64,000 nucleotides of DNA. Source: Anaspis maculata (lineage: Eukaryota; Arthropoda; Insecta; Coleoptera; Scraptiidae). Location of the stretch: NCBI GenBank assembly GCA_949128115.1, contig OX421963.1, positions 52,075,306-52,139,305 of the forward strand, read 5' to 3'. Of this stretch, positions 19,940 to 31,737 are shown piece by piece (the stretch's first letter is position 1; each line of letters opens with the position of its first letter). The translations under genes were made by a program, and so were the position numbers. The notes beneath the pieces were generated by a model that was given only the letters and a program-made list of their open reading frames with translations, ran no database searches and was not told the origin of the DNA.

Positions 19940-22923
19940 TAGTGCTGGCGGTACGCAAAAAAAAGTGGCATTTTATGATACAAGCAAGCCACTTTGCATA
20001 TTTGTTGTCTAGACCCATTAGAAAAATTTGACCCGCAGTTCCTGAAAATTCATCCCTTAGGACCCGAGATTTGGGGAGGGGGAGGGAATACTATCAAAAA
20101 ATACCAAACTTTTTCATCCAAACCTGCTGAGGCGTGTTTGGTATCAAAACTATATAACTCAGACCTCCTCAATACAATGGCAATGTCAAAACTCTCGTGC
20201 GGTCACCGGAAGTCGAGTTAAGTCGTCATCTTTGAAGATTAGAGCTGAAGGTCAAAATTACAAAGTAAGCGTCAATTACCCATATGTTGGGTGTCGATTC
20301 TTATATTTTCGGGGTCGCTGAAGACGTATGAAATAGAACAAAAACGATTGGGTACACCGTCCGCCCATATGGTCTGCCTATGGGCCCAGAAGTCAGGCAA
20401 CCGAGAAAAATCCTACAAATTTCCGAAAATAGAAGTGGAATAATAATGTGAAATAGCTCCAGTCTGTACTTGGTGATGATGCTGTACCAGCTATTCTATG
20501 TGAAATCCATGATGTTCACCTGTGAGCTGTCAAAAATCCAAAATGGCGCCTATTTAAAACACGCACGGGATAATTCATCGTGATTTTCTTTAGGGAGCTC
20601 CTACATGTCACTAGTTAAGCACATGTTGTTCATCAGTGAACAACGACTAAGAAAGCTCCTTACACTATTGGTGGTATCTTGCATCGTTTGAAAGATATCC
20701 GCCGCGAAACTGTTTCAGAACCGTTTTTGGACAACAGATTAAATACTGGAATAGGACTAATAGGAGGAAAAACCTTGCATGCAGAATTGAAATAACCGAC
20801 CTAAATATATTCTGTCTGTTCCATGCAATCATGTCTTATGAAGTATTTTGCCTGATTTGTCATTCCTGGTCTATGCATGGAGGGTCATAAATCCAAAATG
20901 TCCACCGCTGTTATTAGTTTAAAAATTTCATACCAACTTTATTGTTGGATTTGAATAAATAATAAATATCTACCGCACCTGTACATTACTTATATTTTCT
21001 GAAGAGTTATGTTTTTATGTCTTCAATAATTTGAGATATATAAACAGATACCACTAGCTAAAGTAAATGTATCTGAAATTTAAATTGAAAAATGACACCC
21101 ACATGATAAAAACTAATGAAAAAATCTGTCGCTCTGCTACCGTTTTATTCACATACGTTTTATTCAATAATGTTGCACTGTTGCAGAAAACAGGAAGAAA
21201 TAGAGTGGCGGAAAAAGATCTAGTTACAAAAAGTCTTAGAAAATATCTAATGCGTTTGATCCAAAACGCAAAATATCTAAAATACAAAAGGTTACGGTAC
21301 CTAAGATGCAAATCTAAAATAACTAATATACGAAAGATCCAAAATATGAAATCAAACCACCAAAAATAGAAAGAGTCACAAGTTTCAGGAATTGCTTTTT
21401 GACTCGAGTTTAGTCTGTTTGTTTAAACTTACTAAGCAAGACTTAGTCGACGACTCTAAGAATCTAGATATATCTAGAGGGCCTGAAAAGATAGAGGAAA
21501 CCTGAATCATTGAGCAATTTCCATCTGGCGGGTCTGGAAAGAAGGAGGAATCTGAGTCAAAAACCAACTCTTTCTGGTAGGTTTTGGAGAGGAGGCAACT
21601 TGACTCAAAAGTCAACTTCTCAACTGGTGAGTAAAAAAAAAGCAACTTTCTCATCTGGTGGATTTGAAGAAAGGAGAGGAAACTCAAAACCATTTATATT
21701 TTTGACATTTTCTACATTGTACGGATTGTGCTATAGATCTCTCGAATTTCAGCTCTCATGTATTAATGTCGATTTTTGTACTTTGGATCTTTTGTACTTA
21801 ATTTAGATATTTTGCGTTTTGGATCTTTTTTTTTGTTGGATATTTTGCGCTTTGGATCAAATGCAATAAACCTATCGTTTGTAGACCTGCCATTTTAAGT
21901 TTTTTCGCCCCTCCCCTGCGCTTTTGGACAAAGTTAGCATGAAATTTTTTGAATTACACTACAGCGGCGGACATCTTGGATTTATGACTCTCCATATGCC
22001 AAGAATGACAGATTACGCAATCTAAACCATAAAACATGACTACATAAAACAAAACAAATATTTTTAGGTCGGTTATTTCAAGTATACATGCAAAGCTTTT
22101 CCTCTTATTCAAGTATTCAATCTATTGTCCAAAAACGGTTCTGAAACAGTTTCGCGGCGGATATCTTCTAAACGATGCAAGATACCACCAATAGTGCAAG
22201 GAACTTTCTCAGTCGTTGTTCACTGATGAACAACATGTGCTTAGCTAGTGACACGTAGAAGCTCCCTAAAGAAAATCACGATATTCCCCTGTGTTTTAAA
22301 TGGGCGCCATTTTGGATTTTTGACAGCTCACAGGTGAACATCATGAATTCCATATGTAACAGCTGGTACAGCATCATCACCAAGTACAGATTGAAGCAAT
22401 TTCACATTATTATTTCACTTCTATTTTCGAAAATTTGTAGGATTTTTCTCGCTTGCCTGACTTCTGGGCCCATAGGTAGACCATATGGGCGCAAGGTGCA
22501 CCCAATCGTTTTTGTTTCATTTTATACGTGTTCAGCGACCCCAAAAACCTAAGAATCGATACCCATCATGAAGGTAATTGAAGCCTAATTTGTAATTTTG
22601 ACCTTCGGCTCTAATTTTCAAAGATGACGACTCAACTCGACTTCCGGTGACCGCACAAGAGTTTTGACATTGCCATTGTATCGAGGAAGTCTGCATTATA
22701 TAGTTTTGATAGCAAACACGCCTCAGCAGGTTTGGATGAGAAAGTTTGGTATTTTTTTATAGTATTCCCTCCCCCTCCCCAAATCTCGGGTCCTAAGAGA
22801 TGAATTTTTAGGAACTGCGGGTCAAATTTTTCTAATGGGTTCAAACAAAAAATTTGCGAAGTGGCTTGCTTGTATCATCAAATGCCACTTTTTTTAAATA
22901 ATTCTGGTGTACCGCTTGCACTA
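19940..22923. mobile_element. 3.0 kb foldback element with recognisable empty site
   Basis: The ends TAGTGCTGGCGGTAC and GTACCGCTTGCACTA begin inverted arms of over 1 kb that stay alignable (for example CCGGAAGTCGAGTTAAGTCG at 20208 and its mirror at 22632). The arms extend inward to about 21310 and 21790, where GATCCAAAACGCAAAATATC is mirrored. The site is duplicated as TTT (19937-19939, 22924-22926). The uninterrupted site CCGCTTTCGTTTTGCG is present near 19621. No transposase is recognised. Confidence 0.8.
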
Positions 22924-22925
22924 TT

Positions 22926-23480
22926 TCGTTTTGCGCCGGGAGCCGCTCCGGGTAGATCACTAGATAGAGAAAGTAGATACATACACCAATCACGGCCCAG
23001 CTGGATCTGTTTTCTTTGTCTGGTGATTTACCCCGAGCAGCTCCCCCTGGCAAAACAAGCGCTGGCAACTCTTGCTACATTGATGTACTGCGGATTGCAT
23101 AAAACCTGGCATAAAACTTTCAGGGAGTTTCTTCCACAGTTTCAAGAATAGCGGCCTGGATCTGTTAACTTGAGAAGTGAACACCTGTTTCGACTGTTTT
23201 GTGTAAGTCGTCCCCGTCTTGAGAACAGTAAATAGTAAAGGAGTATGACTGAAAGCGCGCTAAGAATTTTAGCGAAGAAAAAATCAGACATTGTGTCGGT
23301 AAACAAGTCGTAATCAAGGACAGGTCCAGCACTCCAGCAACGCCAAGATGACGCGCGGTCATGAAAAAAAAAATAGGAAGAGTTGGAGGTTTCGGGGCGG
23401 ACATCCAGAGCATTGTGCACTTCCCGCATTTCGGCGGCATGCTTCATTAATTCAATTTAATCAATATTTTAGAAAGAAAA
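22926..23480. repeat. Repeat-derived flank, related to the 27965-28475 palindrome
   Basis: After the split unit, 23030-23270 (GAGCAGCTCCCCCTGGCAAA, GGATTGCATAAAACC, CACAGTTTCAAGAATAGCGG, ATGACTGAAAGCGCGC) closely matches the left arm of the palindrome at 27965. It looks like a longer, non-palindromic relative. No coding frame stands out. Confidence 0.6.
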
Positions 23481-25169
23481 TGTGATTTTCGTCACACTTC
23501 TCAAGAACTCACGGCACAGCTTGTAGGTTAAATGGACTCAAAACACGCCTGTTGGCACATTTGGATCCATGGGCGCCCGGAGGGGGGGCAAGGGGGGGCA
23601 CTTGCCCCCCCCTGGCTCCGGAGCAGCTGAATAAATTCTTTCTTACGAAAAAAAATTTTTTTCGAGAAAGGAAAAAAAAAACATTTTCGAAAGAAAAAAC
23701 TTTGAGAAGGTAATTTACATTTTCTTGAATTGTTTGAGCAATTTGAAATTTCATTAGGCTTCTACCTAAATTAGATAGCTACCCGTAAAGTCATAAAATA
23801 GGTAGATAGGTAGGTAACGATCTGCAATTTGTGCATTCCAGCTACCAGCTCCACAGCCCAATATAGGGTGAAATGATTATGTTATTTTTAGTGAAGACGT
23901 GGTTGAGGTCAACCACAGGGGATGACCGATTGGCCTCTTTGTGCATGATGAGTGTACACAGAGACCTGATACAGGAAATGGGTGATGATTATTATGAGAA
24001 AATCATTGATGCCTTTGGAAAGGACCCTAGAAGACTTCAATTCGCGTTCTCCTAAACCTAATAGCAAGGAGGTTAGAATATAAGGAGGGAACGTAACCCA
24101 GCTTGTAGGCGAGGAAATTTGATGCGGAAAGGGGTGAGGGGAAATCATGTATTTGAGTATGCAACCCGTAAGTTATGAACCACCCGAAGGCACACGAATC
24201 ACAGAGGTCTATCCCACAGAATTATACAGCAAAGTGACAGCATATCATTCGTTTTTGTGGTTAAATTTTTTCATTTGTCAGTTTCGCTCTTCAATGTGGC
24301 ATTTTCAATCGCTTTTGAGGTTTTTGAATGTGAAAACCGCAGCGATCGCCGTTCAGAGACAGTTTTTCCAAGCAGAAGACAATCCAAACTAGAAAATACT
24401 GTTGCACAAGTAAGTGAACCTGGAACAATAAATTTTGAAGTTACGAATATGCCCAATTCAAGATTTGCAGCTCCAAATGATTTGATTCTATCCTCTACGA
24501 CGTGTGCCCTTGTCCAGTGCCGAATTGAAAAGGACATAACCGCCTTGCAAACTCATGGAAGACCAAACAAATGAAAAGCTCGAGCAAGCCAAAGTATGCC
24601 TCCTGCACTGCCCAGTGCACAGCTGCTGTGTACCTACCTATTTAACCTAGTACAGTTACCAATATTGTGCGTACGGACCTACGTGTGTGTTGTACTAGTG
24701 TGCACCTACACTGGATAATTCATACTTATAAAATGGAAGCAAGTCAATTAGGTAATTGAGAGTCAAAAATGCCACAAAATTTTGATAATATTGGTTTTAT
24801 CATTCCAAATTCAAGGATGCCTATTTTTGGATTTCACATGCACGATCGAAGAGAAGATACTGCCTTTTACTCAAGAAGAAATTGAATAAAGAAAAAAGTC
24901 ACTTGAAGTATGACCGCCTCGACCCAGTCAACCTTCAAGTTCTTTTGTGCATAGGTGATGATTTGATGAAATGGATATGATGTGAGGCTTAGCTTTAGGA
25001 GGCCTAGATCTTAGTTTAGAGCACCATGATGAAAGGCATTAAAAAACCACAGAATAATGATGAATCAGAAGAACGATACTGCTTGGCCCAAGAATTATTA
25101 TTGAAACTTGAGTAAATCTCTTTGAAAATTTACAATTGAAAATAACTTTTCCATATTCAAGATCTCTGA

Positions 25170-26250
25170 ACCTCACCGGAACATTCCATAATCAATAAGG
25201 AAGGATCGAGCACTACTGGTGGTCTCTGAAGAAGTAATGGAAAGATGGAGTGAATATTTCCAAGAGTTACTGAGTGCACAACCAAGGTAGACTGATAAAG
25301 ACGACATTAACAAAGAAAATACGATCGAAGACAGAAATGAAGGGACGCTAACAGAAGACCTGAAAGAACAAAAGCATTCCTGAAACTGAAAAACGGCAAA
25401 GCTCCTGGACATGATAAATTTACATCAGAGATAATAAATAGCTTTGGGAGAAGAGGGAAAAAGATTGCTGCTGGAAATCTACAATATAAAGCATAGAAAA
25501 GAAAAGGGGGTTCTTAACGAGTGTGCAAACTGAGGTGCAAACCATAAATGCATCACCTTGCTGAACATGCCAATGCAAATATACAACTACTGGGAAAGAA
25601 ACTGAAAAAGACAATAGAGCCAACGTTGCTGAACACTCAGAGTGGACTCCGATAAAAAGGTAGCGTGCAAAGCCTCATCTTCACAATGCATCAAAAAATT
25701 CAGAGAGCAACGAGGAGTGAAAAAGAAACTAACTAGTGCTATAAAAAGTCTGTACAAGAATACCACCAGTAATATGTACTACTAAGACACTAATGAATAA
25801 AAAAGAAGTAACAAAGAAGACCAAGCTGAAAGTACCTATAATACGATTTTCAGATCAATACTGACTGATGACTCACAGGTGAGACATGGAGGTCTTATCT
25901 AAGAGAATGCAGAAGGAGCGTGAAGCAACGGGGATGAAGTATGCGCCTGCGGAGTAAAAAAAAAATAGTGAGGAGACACAATTCGTAACCCCGAGTAAGA
26001 AAAGAGCTGAGATGAGGCCTGCAATAAAATTTGTAGATAAGAGACAACTGAGTTGCTGAGGACGCCTAGAGAGCATGAACGAGGATAGACCAGTAGAACG
26101 ATAAGCGAGAATGACAGGAATAAGAAATCAAGAAAGACAAAAAGAAGCATAGGACGCAACAGTAAGATAAATAACAGAAAATTGACTGAGCTGGAATAAA
26201 GGAAGAACGCTCGCTGAAGACAAGAGACGATGAGAAGTTCATACATCAAG
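25170..26250 (+). pseudogene. Degenerate LINE reverse transcriptase remnants
   Basis: In several broken plus-strand frames: EEVMERWSEYFQELLS, then FLKLKNGKAPGHDKFTSEII (start of the RT domain), GSVQSLIFTMHQ, AIKSLYKNT, and a tail with MNEDRPV, ARMTGIRNQ and RTLAEDKR typical of non-LTR C-termini. Many stops and frameshifts. The clade is not assigned. Confidence 0.65.
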
Positions 26251-26339
26251 AAAAATTTGATACTCAATGTCGAGAAAGAACTGAGTTTTATTGTTGATAT
26301 TTTATGAGAATGTTACATTTTTATTTGTATTATTCACAC

Positions 26340-26560
26340 CACTACGCCGCAAAATAAAAGGATGTTGATAAATATAAAACAAAATTCGACTGCCACATCT
26401 TGTCATCATCAGTGTTGCACCTCTTCTGTTTTCTTTCAATCTTTGTCATCCATTTCAGCCCCTTTTCGTCATCTCCCAACAATTGCCTCAGAGTTCTGCC
26501 CTCCTTCAGCGATTCCTGACATGACCTCAAGTGCTCCATCGTCTCACTCCTTTCCACAAC
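26340..26560 (-). pseudogene. Possible LINE C-terminal fragment
   Basis: A minus-strand frame reads ETMEHLRSCQESLKEGRTLR and GLKWMTKIERKQKR. This resembles the tail of some non-LTR retrotransposon proteins. Short and isolated, with opposite strand to the LINE remnant just upstream. Confidence 0.35.
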
Positions 26561-27160
26561 ATGATATACCCTGGTAGCTTCCAGTAGCTACTTGTCTGTA
26601 CCCCATCACCACACCCCAACCTTGCAAATCGCTGCTTCCAGCCTTCACGTTTGGATTAAGCGTGCATCTAGGCACTTTGCCTTGTAGGTCTTTGTATTCT
26701 TGGTTTGGCATATCTAGAGTCTTGTAGCTTGTTTATCTGCACCTGCTTCTGTTCATCTCTGTTCCTTCTGTTCTGCTTTCCATTTCTGCTACGCTATGCC
26801 CTTTTGCTTTTTCTGCTCGAAAAATTTCTTTCTGGGCGGTGACCGCTAGTGGTCTCGGCATCCAAAAGCCATGAAAGCTACTGATTCCGCCATTATGAAA
26901 ATGAGAAATTGGCAAAGGAAAAACACAAACACAAAAACTGACTGATTCTGTCACTACGCTTTTCGCAGTGACAGATTCATGATTCTGTGGGATGGACCTC
27001 TGTGACTCGTGGTCGTGTGCCTTCGTGTGGTTCATAACTTACGGGTTGCATACCCAGAACGTGACGTCACACGGCTTCACTTTTTTGAGCTCATGTTCCC
27101 TCCTGCTATAAATATGACCTTCTTGCCTAATAGGTAATCGTCGAAGACTGCATAACAAAG

Positions 27161-27440
27161 CAATACTTGAAATTTTCTGAACCTCTGGTCTGAAACACCA
27201 GGGGCTTTTTCAACATAATGAACGAGTGTAACAATTGACCTACCTATATCAATCATAGCAATACTTGAAATTTTCTGAACCTCTGCTTCTGGTTTAAAAC
27301 ACCAGGGGCTTCTTTTAACATAATGAACGAGTGTAACAATTGACCTCTATATCAATCATGGCAATAATTTAAATTTTCTAAACCTCTGGTTTAAAACACT
27401 AGGGGTTTTTTCAAGATAATGAACGAGTGTAACTATTGAC
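27161..27440. repeat. Three tandem ~100 bp units with a conserved hairpin
   Basis: Copies start near 27161, 27259 and 27361. Each holds AACCTCTG, AAACACCAGGGG (CCTCTGGT pairs with ACCAGGGG), a T-run and AATGAACGAGTGTAAC. The layout lies inside the 4.1 kb hAT-like element. Confidence 0.75.
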
Positions 27441-27964
27441 CTGGCTATTTTGAAGTAAATTTTTATACATTTTGTACAAAATTACAAATTTTAATGAGTT
27501 TCTCTAAAGTTGAGTTTAATTTTCAAATATATTTTCTTATTTTTCGCACAGTAATTATCATCACCATTATTATTATTATTCGAAAAAATTTTCGCCTGCG
27601 GCGCTAATCTAAAGGACTTCGCAAATTAGGCCAGGTAGGTATGTGACGTTCTCTAACTAAAGCTATTTGCCCCCCCCCCTGACAAAAATCCTGCGGGCGC
27701 CCATGTTTGGATCCCATCTAACTTGACGCATGCGTGAGACCATCCGAAGTCGCTTAAAGACACGTAAAAGAGACATATGAATAGACGCGTCTCTAAACAT
27801 CCCCTTTTAAGACGACTTTAGAGACGCCTGTTTAAAGTGATGATAGATGCGCGCTAAAACCACGTATGAACGAAAATGTACGAGGCGCATCTTCGCATAC
27901 GGAAATGTTAGAGGCGCATCTTTAAAACCGCTTTTAACACTAAAAGTGATTTACTCCGAGCAGC

Positions 27965-28475
27965 CGAGCAGCTCCCCCTGGCAAAACGAAAGCGCTAGCA
28001 ACTCTTGCTACATTGATGTACTGCGGATTGCATAAAACCTCGCATAAAAGTTTCCGGGAGTTTCTTCCACAGTTTCAAGAAGAGCGGCCTGGATCTGTTA
28101 ACTTAAGAAGTGAACACCTGTTTCGAGTGTTTTGTGTAAGTCGTCCCCGTCTTGAGTACAGTAAATAGTGAGAGAGTATGACTGAAAGCGCGCTAAGAAT
28201 TTTAGCCGAAATGCAGAAAGTGCGCAATGCTCTGGATGTCCCTTTCGGTCATACTCCTTTACTATTTACTGTACTCAAGGCGGGGACGACTTGCACAAAA
28301 CAGTCGAAAGAGGTGTTCACTTGTTAAGTTAACAGATCCAGGCCGCTATTCTTGAAACTGTGGGAGAAACTCTCTGAAAGTTTTTTGCGAGGTTTTATGC
28401 AATCCGCAGTACATCAATGTAGCAAGAGTTGCCAGCACTTCCGTTTTGCCAGGCGGAGCTGCCAGCTGGCTGGTA
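27965..28475. mobile_element. 0.5 kb near-perfect palindrome (foldback MITE)
   Basis: The left arm (GCAGCTCCCCCTGGCAAAAC, GCAACTCTTGCTACATTGAT, GATCTGTTAACTT) is mirrored by 28245-28475. The loop is only about 50 bp near 28220. It shares sequence with 23030-23270 and its inner motif with 14067-14308. Confidence 0.8.
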
Positions 28476-28495
28476 ATAAGTAAGTAAATAAGTTG

Positions 28496-29380
28496 GCTGG
28501 CTAGCAGCATGGCGGCAAAGCTTTTTGAATTTTGCCCATCCATCGGCAAAATTCAAAAGTTTTGCCGCCATGCTGCTCAAGAAGTTCACGTCTAATCAAC
28601 TTCTCTAGCAGCATGGCGTCAAAACTTTTTGAATTTTGCTCATCCAATCAGAATTCTGCTGCAAAGAAAGCTGCAGCATTTGATGCTCAATGTAAGGCCA
28701 GCATTATGCTGGAAAATTCTGATTGGAACTGACGCCTGTTATTGCTGTCAGTGACCAACATTTGACCAATGAGAGCTACGCAGCAAAAAAAGCTGCAGCA
28801 TTTGATATGCTTAATGTAATGGTGGCCTTACATTGAGCATCAAATGCTGCAGCTTTCTTTGCAGCAAAATTCTGATTGGCAAAATTCAAAAAGTTTTGCC
28901 CATCCAATCAGAATTCTGCTGCAAAGAAAGCTGCAGCATTTGATGATCAATGTAAGGCCACCATTACATTAAGCATATCAAATGCTGCAGCTTTTTTTGC
29001 TGCCGAGCTCTAATTGGTCAAATGTTGGTCACTGACAGGACAGCATTAACAGGCGTCAGTTATGCTGGCCTTACATTGCGTGCTTTCCACCTAGCCCAAA
29101 GTTCGGTACACCTGCCATTTACGCATGTGCGGGTGCCAAACGGTGCTTTTCCATCTACGTGTTCCTACTCGGTTCTGCGCCGTTCATTGGATCACCTAAA
29201 ATTTTGTGCCACACCATGGAACATGTGCCGTCTGTACCGTCTAGGTGGAAAGCACCCATGAGCATCAAATGCTGCAGCTTTCTTTGCAGCAGAGTTCTGA
29301 TTGGAACTGACGCAGGTTATTGCTGTCAGTGACCAACATTTGACCAATGAGAGCTCGGCAGCAAAAAAAGCTGCAGCAGA
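28496..29380. repeat. Cluster of interlocked palindromes around GCTGCAGC
   Basis: A hairpin at 28505-28580 (AGCAGCATGGCGGCAAA and its mirror) is followed by at least five alternating inverted and direct copies of a unit containing AAAGCTGCAGCATTTGATG, ATTCTGCTGCAAAGAAAG and GACCAACATTTGACCAATGA. A MITE (29078-29257) interrupts one copy. No coding sequence. Confidence 0.7.
29078..29257. mobile_element. MITE, TGCTTTCCACCTAG terminal repeats (copy 1)
   Basis: The ends TGCTTTCCACCTAG and CTAGGTGGAAAGCACCC delimit 180 bp. It splits a palindrome unit that is intact elsewhere (TTACATTGAGCATCAAATGC near 28828), which gives the empty site. A second copy lies in inverse orientation at 30226-30417. Confidence 0.75.
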
Positions 29381-30225
29381 AGTCTTTTTCGAGCGAGTAA
29401 CCGTTCATGACCGGTTACACTTACACTTACACTTACTTACACTACGAGCGAGGATTGGTTATAAGCGGTAAAGGAAGTGCCGCCACTTTGATATCATCAC
29501 CGGTTATACATTTCATAACCTGGTCATGAGGCTGGTTATTGGCGATATCCGACATGGAACCTCTCGTGGCTGACAGTAGGATGCACTTACCAGTAGAACG
29601 TAAAACGTAAAAGATGCAATCGAACTCATTATCGATCCCAGATAGTGTGCAAAAGCAAGAGATGTCAGTGGGGTGAAAATAGTATTACCAGAACAATTTC
29701 GGCCCGAACAGACTAAAGAGCATGGGAAACAAATGTATTTTGTATTTTGAAAATCAAAATACTTTCCCGAAAAATGTATTTAAAATACAAAATACGAAAT
29801 ACTAGCTGCCTGAACTATTCCAAAATACAAAATACAAATACTTCTCAATCAAATGTATTTAAATACAAAATACAAAATACTTTTATGTATTTCAAATACG
29901 TATTTCAAATACTTGTATTTGAAATACCGCCCAGCCCTGGTTATTGTTATGGTGGGGGAACAAATTGTGGCGGTAACAGATTTGAATTTGAAATAAGCAG
30001 CGGTCCAGAATTTCCAAACGTGCAACGTACCTAACCTTACCTTAAAAACTTAACAACTTGACTTGGCGACGAGAAGAATCGAAGACGATGGACTCATCTG
30101 CGATGGATCCACAAGAACATCAGGTAATCCAGATGTCCGATGGCCGCCTGATGGTGTTTTAATCCTAAAAGTACCTATCATACCTCCTATTTATACAGAG
30201 GAGTGCATGAAAAACGGCCACCGCT
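29381..30225. other. No gene seen; simple repeats and transposon scraps
   Basis: Holds a TTACAC-type microsatellite (29403-29442) and a run of AAAATACAAAATAC-like low-complexity sequence (29729-29936). Near 30061 the sequence TTGGCGACGAGAAG, followed by a short frame (MDSSAMDPQEHQ), resembles a gypsy primer site and gag start. The last is speculative. Confidence 0.4.
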
Positions 30226-30417
30226 GGGTGCTTTCCACCTAGACGGTACAAATACCACCAGACGGCACATGTTCCATGGTGTGGCACAAAATTTTACGTC
30301 ATCCAATGAACGGGGCAGAACCGAGTAGAAACACGTAGATGGAAAGCACCGTTTGGAACCCGCACATGCGTAAATGGCAGGTGTACCGAACTTGGGGCTA
30401 GGTGGAATAAAGCACGC
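30226..30417. mobile_element. MITE, TGCTTTCCACCTAG terminal repeats (copy 2)
   Basis: An inverse-orientation relative of 29078-29257. Both contain TTCCATGGTGTGGCACAAAA (or its mirror), a GCACATGCGTAAATGGCAGG segment and the same ends. Visible substitutions and small indels separate the two. Confidence 0.75.
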
Positions 30418-31372
30418 GCTGTAGCATCGTCATTCCTTATCCGATCTTCAAAATTCGGAAATCAGTTTGAATGGTATAATGCCTTCTATGATTCGACAGT
30501 AGAAATTATTTTTTTTATTATGATGCTTCTGAGCTGCAGAAATTTAGAAACTACGAAAAAAATTGTTCCAGAGAGTTTTTTTTTTAATTATAAAGGGAAA
30601 TTTTTTTATGGGGGGGTATCCATCTCGCGTAAACGCCCTGTACCAGAGTACCCCATACCCTGTAGTCCTGTACTGTTGCGTGGCACCATTTACCGACATA
30701 AGTACGACAGAATCTCCGCCGGGGACGGATTTTCGGCCTCGAAAACAAGCTCCTTGGTTTAGTTGGAATGCTTGCTAAATGCAAGACGCGTGTGTCGCAT
30801 AGCACGTAAAATACGAACGATGGTGCCGACCCCATGCGATGTTGGTGGTCGTTAAAAATCCCTACCCTGTGTTGGAACACACAGGGGTTCGGCAAAATTT
30901 CCGGTATAGTGGAGGAAAGCATTCACCGGCGTCGGTGTTAGGCCTCGTTGCGGAAATAGGCCGACGTTAAATAAACGAATGAAAAAAAAAAAGTACGACA
31001 GAGGGACAGAGCAAACGACAAAAAGGTGCCATGACCCATGACGCTTCCTTGAATATTTTTGCAGTTTTGTAGAGAGACCTGGGATCTGGTTACCCAGAGA
31101 GAGACGCAAGCCCAGTCATTGAGCGAGAGGGTATAGAGAGAGAGAAAGCTAGAGCACTAGGGTATTTGCACGTCAGGGTGTGGTGCCATTGCTTGTTACT
31201 AAACCACCCTGCGTCACAGTCAAAATGCATGACATGAGCTGTCAATATTTTTGTTGAGGTTAAGTCGACCGTTTCATCTTTCAACACAGATTTTTTCACT
31301 AAATTTAACAGAAACTCTTAAAAACTGTTTTAGGCATGTATATTGTGTTCCATACATAGCAGATGCTTTCGA
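30418..31372. other. Intergenic, no gene recognised
   Basis: Contains T- and G-runs around 30580-30620 and a GAGA-rich stretch at 31090-31150. Open frames here are short and overlap on both strands, so I support none. Confidence 0.5.
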
Positions 31373-31737
31373 TCACCGTATTTCAAGTACTGCTGGCATT
31401 TCGTCGAACGTAGGTTTCATCATCCAACTCATTCCGTCGAACGCAAATTCCATTGATCGTTGAATGCAGTAACCGTCGACGTGGTGACCCCATCGTGAAG
31501 ATATATTTGTAATTGCCGTACGCGCAGTAGGTATATTATGTATTTCAGTAGGTACTGGCCCCGAACAGCTGGAAAACCCAAAAAGCACAATAATAGAAGT
31601 TCAACAATTTTGCAAGATTCTATACCTGATGGTTTCTTCGGCAAGGAAAACATCACATCTTCCCGACTCTTGTACTGCTTCACGGTGCACCTTTTTCGTT
31701 TTGGCACTTTTAGCCCGGATTTCGGCGATTTCGGCAT
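31373..31737 (-). CDS. Small unrecognised two-exon gene, divergent from FBXL7
   Basis: Start ATG at 31737 on the minus strand. Exon 1 runs 31737-31626 and begins MPKSPKSGLKVPKRKRC, a basic N-terminus. The donor is CAG|GTATAG; a 71 nt intron has acceptor GGGGCCAG. Exon 2 runs 31554-31373 and includes PTEIHNIPTARTAIT, SSRWGHHVDGYC and MMKPTFDEMPAVLEIR, then TGA. The splice choice is mine: an upstream AG at 31567-31568 gives a different frame. Predicted length 97 residues. Family not recognised. The start is about 530 bp from the FBXL7 start on the other strand, suggesting a shared promoter region. Confidence 0.42.

Larger units (their letters stand above)
24157..27053. mobile_element. Nested TIR element of about 2.9 kb
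   Basis: GTATGCAACCCGTAAGTTAT at 24157 is mirrored by ATAACTTACGGGTTGCATAC ending at 27053. The match extends about 75 bp (CACAGAGGTCTATCCCACAGA and its mirror). It encloses broken LINE sequences. No clear target duplication was found. Confidence 0.55.
23568..27705. mobile_element. 4.1 kb hAT-like element, TSD TTTGGATC
   Basis: CATGGGCGCCCGGAGG at the left and CGGGCGCCCATG at the right are flanked by perfect TTTGGATC (23560-23567, 27706-27713). Its first 70 bp and last 95 bp or so match the 167 bp element at 44936-45102. The interior contains another inverted-repeat element and LINE remnants, not a recognisable hAT transposase, so it is probably non-autonomous. Confidence 0.8.

Noticed and set aside
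23165..23447. Overlapping open frames downstream of the foldback element
   Set aside because: The sequence is shared with non-coding palindromic MITEs at 27965-28475 and the frames disagree.
25899..26267. Minus-strand hydrophobic open frame (122 codons)
   Set aside because: It is antisense to purine-rich LINE remnants and biased to Phe/Leu/Ser, as expected by chance.
27161..27440. CRISPR-like array
   Set aside because: Units are contiguous ~100 bp tandem repeats without unique spacers, in eukaryotic DNA.
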